From positions 1-42,548 of the forward strand of contig JAJZYB010000014.1 in the NCBI GenBank assembly GCA_021806135.1: a DNA stretch of 42,548 bases. The letters are read 5' to 3'. Below the pieces are notes generated by a model. That model had not been told where the DNA came from, did no database searches, and saw nothing but the letters and a program-made list of their open reading frames with translations. Made by a program: the position numbers and the translations under genes. This document shows positions 22,874 through 28,714 of this stretch, one piece after another (position 1 is the first letter of the stretch; each line of letters starts with the position of its first letter). This DNA comes from Thermoplasmata archaeon. Its GTDB lineage: Archaea; Thermoplasmatota; Thermoplasmata; Lutacidiplasmatales; UBA184.

Positions 22874-24157
22874 GTGCTCTTCCGCAACCCGCAGGGGACC
22901 CTGCTCGTCGGCTCCGACCCGGAGGCCCGCCGGGCCGTCTCCGACATCCTCCAGGAGGCGGTGAAGGGCGCCGACGCCTACCTCGCCGTCCGCCGGGCCG
23001 TCCGGCGCGAGGAGGGAGCGCTCCGGGTCGGGAACCTGTTCGTCCCCGAAGGGGAGCTCGGAGAGGTGGCGTTCGTGGCCGTGGGGAACTGCGCCGCACC
23101 CATGGCCCAGGCGCTCCACGACGTCCTCGGCGAACAGCTCACCCAGGGGTTCGTCGCCGGGCCCATGCCCCCTCCTCCCCCCTGGCCCTTCCTCTACTAC
23201 CCGGTGGTGGACCCCGTCCTGCCTTCCCCGGAGAGCGTGGGCGTGGCGGACCATGCCCTGGAGCTCGCGGCCTCCCTCCGGAAGCGGGACCTGCTCATCC
23301 CCCTGCTCTCCCCGGGGGCCCTCGGGATGCTGGGCTCCCCCCCTCCCGGAGTCTTCCTGGAGGAGTACCGGGAGGTCCTCGAAACCGTGGCGAAAGGGCC
23401 GGAGGGAGCTTCCCTCCTCCCGGTCGCCGCGGCCCTGTGGGGCCGGGCCCAGGGTGGACGCCTGGCCCGGGCGGCCGCCGGGGTCCGGGTGGAGACCCTC
23501 CTCATCGAGTCCGGAGAAGGCGGGACCCCGGTGGCGGGGATGCCCACCCTTCCCCTGGGGGAGCCTTCGAAGGAGACGCTCCGCAAGGCCCTCGACGCCC
23601 GGGGCCTCCTCTCCCGTCTTCCCAGGGCGTTGACCGATCCGTTCCACAACGGGCCCCTCCCCTTTCCGGAACGGGTGCACAGCGTGGTGGTCGGGGGCCC
23701 CACGGATGCGCTGGAAGCGGCGGGGGAGTGCGCCTCGGACCACCGGCACCACCCCCGTCTCCTGGGGGTGCACGACCCGTCCCCTCCCCGGGAGGCAGCC
23801 CGGAACCTCACCAGCGCCGTGGAGGATTTCGCCTCCCTTCTTCCCCCGAAACCGGGCGAGGGCCTTGCCCTCTTCCAGGGGCTCAGCCTGGGACGACCGG
23901 AAGGGGGGATCACCCGGGAGGACCTCGCCGACTTCCTGGAGGAGGCCCACCGCACCCTGCTGAGGCGGAAGACCCTGGTGGCGGTCCTCCTGACCTCCGG
24001 TTCCCTGGGGGAGCGGACCCGACCTTCCGGAGGGATCGTGGGGGCCGAGACGCCGTTCGACCGGAGGACCTTCCTCCAGGGGGGGACCGGCGCGCTTGAC
24101 TTAAGACCCGGATTCAGCGACGTGGGCGCTGTGGCCATGGCCTACCTCACCCGCTGA
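22874..24157 (+). CDS. Glycerate 2-kinase (MOFRL/DUF4147) homologue, probably inactive
   Basis: A 427-residue protein whose layout follows type I glycerate 2-kinases (GarK/TtuD; DUF4147 plus MOFRL domains). The N-terminus has ARRAVSDILQEAVKGADAYLAVRRAV; then FVAVGNCAAPMAQAL stands where the family has G-K-A-A-x-x-M-A, with the lysine replaced; PLLSPGALGMLGSPPPG stands where the family has LLSGGGSALL-x-x-P, with the glycine run broken; and the MOFRL end (GARNQE in the family) is not recognisable. It therefore looks like a full-length homologue that has lost catalytic motifs. GTG 22874 is fixed by the CTTAAG box 26.5 nt upstream. It is convergent with the gene at 24181. A regulatory role or a new substrate is possible. 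Confidence 0.65.
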   Translation: MLFRNPQGTLLVGSDPEARRAVSDILQEAVKGADAYLAVRRAVRREEGALRVGNLFVPEGELGEVAFVAVGNCAAPMAQALHDVLGEQLTQGFVAGPMPPPPPWPFLYYPVVDPVLPSPESVGVADHALELAASLRKRDLLIPLLSPGALGMLGSPPPGVFLEEYREVLETVAKGPEGASLLPVAAALWGRAQGGRLARAAAGVRVETLLIESGEGGTPVAGMPTLPLGEPSKETLRKALDARGLLSRLPRALTDPFHNGPLPFPERVHSVVVGGPTDALEAAGECASDHRHHPRLLGVHDPSPPREAARNLTSAVEDFASLLPPKPGEGLALFQGLSLGRPEGGITREDLADFLEEAHRTLLRRKTLVAVLLTSGSLGERTRPSGGIVGAETPFDRRTFLQGGTGALDLRPGFSDVGAVAMAYLTR

Positions 24158-24180
24158 CCGGACGGGCCTTCCGAGGGGGC

Positions 24181-24732
24181 TCAGGCCGAGGGGGATGGGG
24201 CCCTTTCGAAATGGCGCTTGAGCGAGGTCCACTCGTCGAAGGAGATCAGACGGCGGAACCGGGCCCGGTTGGCGTCCTTGAGGTCCTTGAGCTCGAGCTC
24301 TCGGACCAGCACGTCAGCAGGCCGCGGGCTCGCGGGCAGCTTTCCCCGGCCCGGGGCTTCCGGGGAGGCACCGGACCCCTCCGGGGCCGACGGGATCGCC
24401 CCCACGAGGAGCTGGTGCTCCCCCGGGGTCAACTCCCCGTCCCAGAGGAGGGTCTCCAAGAGCTTCGCATCCCGGGGATGATAGGTCTCCATCAGCTCTT
24501 CGAGCGCCCGGTCCGCGCGTGGCCCCGATCCCGGCGGGAGCAAGACCTCTCCGGCGGTCCTGAGGCAGTCGCGCAGACGTTCCACCGCCTCCCGGACCTC
24601 GGTCTGCCGCTCCTCGGGGCCGGCGGGGGAAGGAAGGACCGTGGAAAGGGAGAGACGGCGAGGGGGATGCCCCTCCTCTCCGGGGACCTCCATCTCCAGG
24701 GTGAGGGTCACCGGGGGGGTTTCCTTGGCCAT
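24181..24732 (-). CDS. Hypothetical protein, 183 aa
   Basis: Not recognised. Mostly helical and charged: EVREAVERLRDCLRTAG, RALEELMETYHPRDAKLLETLLWDG, a low-complexity Pro/Gly linker, then VRELELKDLKDANRARFRRLI near the C-terminus. The frame is open to GTG 24843 and ATG 24810, but I choose ATG 24732 because a TATA-like CTTTATC lies about 30 nt upstream and the added codons (AGA, CTT, TAT) are unlike the gene. Faces the glycerate-kinase-like gene. Confidence 0.55.
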   Translation of the reverse strand: MAKETPPVTLTLEMEVPGEEGHPPRRLSLSTVLPSPAGPEERQTEVREAVERLRDCLRTAGEVLLPPGSGPRADRALEELMETYHPRDAKLLETLLWDGELTPGEHQLLVGAIPSAPEGSGASPEAPGRGKLPASPRPADVLVRELELKDLKDANRARFRRLISFDEWTSLKRHFERAPSPSA

Positions 24733-24758
24733 GGGCGTGGAGGGGATGGCCTCCCCCC

Positions 24759-24766
24759 GATAAAGT
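24759..24766 (-). promoter_or_regulatory. TATA-like box ACTTTATC
   Basis: ACTTTATC on the minus strand, about 30 nt before ATG 24732. It lies inside the longer reading frame, arguing for the shorter protein. Confidence 0.4.
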
Positions 24767-24827
24767 CTGGCCGGCGGAGCGGCCGTGACCCAGTAGGAGG
24801 AACTCGACATGGGGTGCTTCCGAGGTT

Positions 24828-24895
24828 GAGAAGAGGGCCGCACGCAGGAGGGGCCGGTGCGTCCCCTCCCCTTGAGCGATGTAGGCCCTCTTCTC
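24828..24895. other. Nested intergenic stem-loop, candidate structured RNA
   Basis: GAGAAGAGGGCC (24828-24839) and GGCCCTCTTCTC (24884-24895) are perfect 12-bp complements. Inside, GGAGGGG (24847-24853) pairs with CCCCTCC (24863-24869) around a 9-nt loop, with an asymmetric internal loop (7 and 14 nt). The structure sits between the genes ending at 25007 and starting at 24732, both on the minus strand. It could be a 5' leader element, a small RNA or a terminator. Confidence 0.55.
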
Positions 24896-24960
24896 GTGGG
24901 AGTGGTGTTCCCGGGGAAGGAGAGCCTGGATGGGGTATTTCAACGGCCAGCCGAGGGATG

Positions 24961-24989
24961 GAAACACCCTCCGATGAGGAGGGTGTTTC
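24961..24989. repeat. Inverted repeat GAAACACCCTCC ... GGAGGGTGTTTC
   Basis: Perfect 12-bp arms separated by GATGA, 17 nt after the stop of the minus-strand gene at 25007-25687. Its core is shared with the palindrome at 14221-14261. It may be a terminator-type hairpin for the secreted-protein gene or a protein-binding site. Confidence 0.75.
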
Positions 24990-25006
24990 ATTCTCGCCGG
25001 GAGCCC

Positions 25007-25687
25007 TTAGGTCGAGGCGGTGAGCACGACCGAGATGGTCAGGGCGCTCGACACCGGGGAATCCCCTCCCGGCATCAGGACCCCCACGTCCAGGACCAGG
25101 AGCCCGACAGCCCCCGCGGCAAGGGAGAAGGAGGTCCCCGTGGCGGGGAAGAGCATGTGGACCCCGTTGGAGGTGAGGAACAGGGCGGTGAGCATGGGGG
25201 TGAGCCCGGTCTCGGGTCCCCCCAGGCCGGTGATCGAGAGGAGGGAACCTGCGGGAACGGCGGGACTGCTCCCCAGCGCTCCTCCCGGGGAGGCCCCGGA
25301 GGCCGGGGTCCCCATGAGGGCATAGAGCTCGGCCCCGGCAGGGAGGGTGTCGGTCCCTGGGGCCAGGGAGAGGTTCAGGGTCCCCTGGACCGCAGAGGCG
25401 CTGCCGAAACGGAACTCGAGGACGTCCAGGAAGTAGGTGGGGACGTTCCCGGGGACCCAGAGCGTGAGCGACGCCTGATGACCTCCCGAGGACGTGGTGA
25501 GCTGGCTACCCCCGGCCATCCCCGGAGGGAGAGGGGCCGGGCCGAGCGCGAAGGTGCCGGAAAGACCACCGGAGGGCCCGGACGAGCCGTGGAACGCAAG
25601 GACCCCAGCCGGTAGCAGGATCAGAAACACGACCAGGGGGGCCGCCAGCAGGAGCGCCCGGCGCCCGGAGCGGGAAGGGGTGGACAT
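25007..25687 (-). CDS. Secreted hypothetical protein (226 aa)
   Basis: A clear N-terminal export signal: basic MSTPSRSGRR followed by the hydrophobic stretch ALLLAAPLVVFLILLPAGVLAF (11-32). The mature part is rich in Ser/Gly/Thr and hydrophobic beta strands (ASLTLWVPGNVPTYFLDVLEF), without cysteine. No family recognised. The ATG at 25687 is 27 nt after the stop of the upstream gene (25715), so the two may be co-transcribed. A perfect hairpin follows the stop. Confidence 0.65.
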   Translation of the reverse strand: MSTPSRSGRRALLLAAPLVVFLILLPAGVLAFHGSSGPSGGLSGTFALGPAPLPPGMAGGSQLTTSSGGHQASLTLWVPGNVPTYFLDVLEFRFGSASAVQGTLNLSLAPGTDTLPAGAELYALMGTPASGASPGGALGSSPAVPAGSLLSITGLGGPETGLTPMLTALFLTSNGVHMLFPATGTSFSLAAGAVGLLVLDVGVLMPGGDSPVSSALTISVVLTAST

Positions 25688-25714
25688 GGGGCCCTCGGAA
25701 GGGAGAGGGTGGGC

Positions 25715-26827
25715 TCAGTAACCGGGAGCCAGGCCGTGGGACGGAGCGGAACCCCAAGCGGTGAGCGCCAAGGGTAGTGGGCTCTTGCCGATCCCTTCCG
25801 GCAGGAACCGGGCCCCGGGAGCCGGTGCCGGCTGTCGCAGCTCGAACCCTTCGAGCATCCGTTCCCGCTCCTCCGGGGTGAAGCTCACTGGGCTCAGGTG
25901 GACGAGGAGGTGGCCATGCCAACGTTCCGCCGCGGACCGGACCGTCAGCAGGAAGCCCCTGAGCTCTTCGGAACTCACCCCAAGGAGGGAGAGATCCGCC
26001 AGCGCCACCACGGCTCCCGGGACCCGTCCGAAGAGGTCCAGGATCTCCGTGGCGAGGTCTTGGAGCGGGGACGCCCAGCTCTGTCCGGGCTTCGGGCAGG
26101 AGTACCCGAGGAACCGGACGGTCCCGAGGCCCCACCAGCGGAGGAGCGCTGGGGTGGGGCGGACGGTGGCCAGGGCCCGGACCCGGGCCCCCAGGGCGAG
26201 TTGGAGCTCCGAGAAGAGGGCGAAGTCATCCTCTCCGATGAACGCGATGGCGGGACCGCTGGGGATGTCCGACGCCGGGGTCCCCCGGGAAGAGGGAGAG
26301 ACCCGGACCGGGGCTCCCCGCAGACGGAGGAGCGCGCTCTGGGCCGCCTTGTGGGCATCCACCAGCTCCTGCAGGAGGAAGCGGACATCCTCCGTGTCGG
26401 GGCCCGAAGTGAGGACGAGCGGATGGGTGGCATAGACCCGGAAGCCCCCGTCCCCCGGGAGGATCCTTCCATCCTTCAGGGAGGGCTGGGTCAGGAAGAG
26501 GTGCGGAACCCCGCCCACCAGGTGGAGGAAGGAGGAGAGCCCCTCTTCCCAGTCGATCGGGAGATCCTCCTCAGCGATCCGGGTGGTCCGGTGCTCCAGA
26601 TGCCCGTCCAGGGGGTCCTGGACCCAGTAATGCGCCTCCAGCTCTTGGATGACCTGTGCCGAGGGGACATCGTCCGCGAGCGCGGGGGGGTCCACCAGGA
26701 AGCTCCGTCCCTGGGTCCTCAATAGGTAGCTCTCGAGCCGGTCCAGGGAGTTCGAGAGAGCACCGACGGCCCCCTGGGGTTCACTTCCGATCTCGGCGGT
26801 CTGGGAAAGCTCAGCGGCCTCGAACAT
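25715..26827 (-). CDS. DUF835-like degenerate RecA-fold protein (370 aa)
   Basis: The C-terminal half (about 215-335) resembles archaeal DUF835: a WWGLGTVRFLGYS strand, LQDLATEILDLF helix, VPGAVVALADLSLL strand, SSEELRGFLLTVRSAAERWHGHLLVHLSP, then EERERMLEGFELR. DUF835 proteins are RecA-fold relatives without a P-loop and are common in Thermoplasmata and methanogens, often next to sensory genes. The N-terminal half is not recognised. The ATG at 26827 has ATTCATAA about 28 nt upstream. Transcribed after the RecA-fold gene at 26911. Confidence 0.55.
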   Translation of the reverse strand: MFEAAELSQTAEIGSEPQGAVGALSNSLDRLESYLLRTQGRSFLVDPPALADDVPSAQVIQELEAHYWVQDPLDGHLEHRTTRIAEEDLPIDWEEGLSSFLHLVGGVPHLFLTQPSLKDGRILPGDGGFRVYATHPLVLTSGPDTEDVRFLLQELVDAHKAAQSALLRLRGAPVRVSPSSRGTPASDIPSGPAIAFIGEDDFALFSELQLALGARVRALATVRPTPALLRWWGLGTVRFLGYSCPKPGQSWASPLQDLATEILDLFGRVPGAVVALADLSLLGVSSEELRGFLLTVRSAAERWHGHLLVHLSPVSFTPEERERMLEGFELRQPAPAPGARFLPEGIGKSPLPLALTAWGSAPSHGLAPGY

Positions 26828-26851
26828 GAAGGAACCATTCGCACCCCGTTG

Positions 26852-26859
26852 TTATGAAT
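26852..26859 (-). promoter_or_regulatory. TATA-like box ATTCATAA
   Basis: ATTCATAA on the minus strand, about 28 nt before ATG 26827, inside the AT-rich gap following the T-rich terminator of the preceding gene. Confidence 0.5.
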
Positions 26860-26869
26860 GGATGGGTCT

Positions 26870-26890
26870 AAAAGACAACAAAAAGATGTT
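26870..26890 (-). terminator. T-rich archaeal-type terminator
   Basis: On the minus strand, just after the stop of the gene at 26911-27654, the sequence reads CATCTTTTTGTTGTCTTTT. Repeated T tracts are the usual archaeal termination signal. No stable hairpin precedes it. Confidence 0.55.
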
Positions 26891-26910
26891 GCCTAGTTCC
26901 AAAAGGGTCC

Positions 26911-27654
26911 CTAATGTGGGACGGCGATTGCCTGCACAGATCCGTAGCCGGGGGGGGTGAGTTCCGGTCCACGTGGAGCGTGGTCATGGCCGGAGGTCTG
27001 CATGGTGCGGGGACTGTGGGGCGAGGCGCTCTTCCAACGGAGCAGATGATCTTCCTGGGGAGTATCACCGAGCGCGACCACGGTGTTCACGAGGAACTCG
27101 AGCGCTTCCGAGCCGTTGCGCTCGACCAGGAAGACCAGGTGCACTGGGAACCGGCCCATGCGCCGGACGAGGTCGAGCTCCAGGGCAGCGCGGTCCGGGA
27201 AGCCCGGGATGAGCGGGGAGGCGGAGCCCAGGTACTCCTCCACCCACCGGTCCCAACCATCCAGGACCACCAGGGTCCGTTGACCGGGGTCGTCGAGGCG
27301 GCTCCAGACCTCTTGGAGGGCGCCTGGGAGCCAGAGGAAGCCGGCCTCCCCGTAATCCGTGAGGCCGCGCCGGACCACCCGGGCCCACGCGCTGCGGGTC
27401 CGCGCGGCCTGGTCCAGCGTGGCGGGAGGGAGCGACTGCTCCACGACGAAGACGTCGGAGCGGCCCGTGCCGGCGAGGTTGTCCTGGGGTCGGGACCGGG
27501 AGAGGAGGAAGCCGGCCCCCCGGAAGGAGGCGAACAGCTCCCGTACCACGCGGTTGCGGGCGGGTCCTGGAGCGGAGCGGAGCATGAGGGAAAGGGGCCC
27601 GGGGTGTTCCAAGAACTGCCGTAGCGAGGGGGAGAGGGACGGAGCGGAGCTCAT
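26911..27654 (-). CDS. RecA/KaiC-fold protein without P-loop (247 aa)
   Basis: The protein has a RecA-superfamily outline: LSLMLRSAPGPARNRVVRELF where the P-loop would be (no G-x4-GK-T/S), TLVVLDGWDRWVEEYL as a Walker B-like strand, and ALEFLVNTVVAL near the end as in KaiC-like proteins. The ATP site appears lost. The last ~35 residues are a His/Pro/Gly tail. ATG 27654 is used; the frame extends to ATG 27795 but that part is Pro-rich. GGATATC at 27728-27734 (minus) may be its TATA box. It pairs with the DUF835-like gene downstream, separated by a terminator. Confidence 0.5.
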   Translation of the reverse strand: MSSAPSLSPSLRQFLEHPGPLSLMLRSAPGPARNRVVRELFASFRGAGFLLSRSRPQDNLAGTGRSDVFVVEQSLPPATLDQAARTRSAWARVVRRGLTDYGEAGFLWLPGALQEVWSRLDDPGQRTLVVLDGWDRWVEEYLGSASPLIPGFPDRAALELDLVRRMGRFPVHLVFLVERNGSEALEFLVNTVVALGDTPQEDHLLRWKSASPHSPRTMQTSGHDHAPRGPELTPPGYGSVQAIAVPH

Positions 27655-27973
27655 GGCGACACCGAGGGACCCCGGGAAGAAGGCAGGAGGGAGGGGACCC
27701 GGTAATCCCCCCGGGAAGCTGGGAAAAGATATCCGTGGGGAGGTAGAGGGTTTGTAGGCCCGCAGATGAGGGGCTGCCGCGACCCGTTCCGCCATCTTTC
27801 CTCCCCACGTTCCGGCCCCGCAGCGACGGACCGGTGCGCCTGCCAGGGGCGGGGGGCCCGGGACGGTGAGGGGGCCGCCTCGGGTTGGACCCCTCCCTGA
27901 GGGGAGGGCATTCGGTCTGTCATGCGGTGTCGGCAGGGTTCATCCGGAGGTCCTGCTATATGAATGGCTGCAC

Positions 27974-27992
27974 AATTTTTCAGTGAAAAATT
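27974..27992. repeat. 19-bp AT-rich palindrome, copy 1
   Basis: AATTTTTCA, centre G, TGAAAAATT: perfect 9-bp arms. It lies 31 nt beyond the idi stop. The same sequence in the opposite orientation (centre C) occurs at 31190-31208, so the two copies bracket idi and the STAND gene. Confidence 0.9.
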
Positions 27993-28022
27993 TGACCCTC
28001 CCGGGGGTCACCAGGCGGGTTT

Positions 28023-28565
28023 TCACGAGGGTGGCGGCGGGAAATCGTGTCGCTGGCCGAGCTCCACCAGGAGGATCCGGAACCAGGGGGCGTAGGCCGG
28101 GTCGTCGGCGCGCACCGAGGCAAAGAGCTCCGGTAAGCTGGCCCAGCGGACCTCGGCCACTTCGGAGGGGTCCGGGTGGACCGGGCCGGAGAAGCGTCCG
28201 ACTAACACGTGGTCGAACTCCCGCTCGGTGAGATCGGGGCCCACGTCGACGCTGTAAGTGAACGAGAACGCCTCCCAGAGCGGGCAGTCGATGCCGAGCT
28301 CCTCCCGGAGCCGGCGGTGGCCCGCATCCACGACTCCCTCCCCCGGTCGGGGGTGGGAGCAGCAGCTGTTCGCCCAGGTGAGGGGGGAGTGGTATTTCCC
28401 GGCCGCCCGTCGCTGGAGGAGGGTCCGTCCCTCCGGATCGAAGAGCATGACCGAGAGCGCCCGGTGGAGCCTCCCTTCGTGCCGGTGGGCGCTCAGCTTC
28501 TCCGCCTCCCCGAGGGGGGTGTCCGACCCATCCACGAGGATCACGCGTTCCTCGTCCGTCGTCAT
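28023..28565 (-). CDS. idi: Isopentenyl-diphosphate delta-isomerase, type I (Nudix)
   Basis: Converts isopentenyl diphosphate to dimethylallyl diphosphate, the primer for archaeal isoprenoid lipids. The 180-residue protein is of the metal-dependent type I family. Metal and catalytic residues are visible: H27 and H34 (AHRHEGRLHRALSV), the catalytic Cys in TWANSCCSHPRPGE (C69, with H71), the Nudix region GVVDAGHRRLREELGI, and E114/E116 in LTEREFDHVL. Many archaea carry the unrelated flavin-dependent type II enzyme, so type I may reflect gene transfer. ATG 28565; CTTACG about 40 nt upstream is a weak TATA candidate. Divergent from the STAND gene. Confidence 0.95.
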   Translation of the reverse strand: MTTDEERVILVDGSDTPLGEAEKLSAHRHEGRLHRALSVMLFDPEGRTLLQRRAAGKYHSPLTWANSCCSHPRPGEGVVDAGHRRLREELGIDCPLWEAFSFTYSVDVGPDLTEREFDHVLVGRFSGPVHPDPSEVAEVRWASLPELFASVRADDPAYAPWFRILLVELGQRHDFPPPPS

Positions 28566-28640
28566 CGGGTTCTCGCTAGGGGACCCCGGGGGATGACCCT
28601 CGCCCCGTAAGCCGCCTTCGTTTCGAGGTGGGGCAACGTG

Positions 28641-28648
28641 GCTATAAG
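28641..28648 (+). promoter_or_regulatory. TATA-like box GCTATAAG of the STAND gene
   Basis: GCTATAAG, about 70 nt before ATG 28715. Initiation about 26 nt downstream (~28670) gives a ~45-nt leader that contains the inverted repeat at 28665-28700. Confidence 0.55.
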
Positions 28649-28664
28649 CCTGCCTGTGCCTGAA

Positions 28665-28700
28665 TCGTCCCTCCCCGATCCGGCCGAGCAGGAGGGACGA
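28665..28700. promoter_or_regulatory. Inverted repeat at the start of the STAND mRNA
   Basis: TCGTCCCTCC (28665-28674) and GGAGGGACGA (28691-28700) are perfect 10-bp complements with a 16-nt spacer. The left arm overlaps the expected transcription start; the right arm contains the GGAGGG Shine-Dalgarno-like sequence. It is either an operator for the encoded winged helix or a hairpin that masks the ribosome site. Confidence 0.6.
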
Positions 28701-28714
28701 CGGTAGATCGCACG

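Noticed and set aside
24961-24989. CRISPR repeat
   Set aside because: GAAAC-type ends and a palindromic core recall CRISPR repeats, but there is only one unit here and one variant at 14221, with no spacers and no cas genes.
27651-27923. 90-codon frame ending in ATGA at the start of the RecA-fold gene
   Set aside because: The ATGA overlap is attractive, but the sequence is low-complexity Pro/Arg/Ser, and the nearest TATA-like sequence is at the wrong distance.
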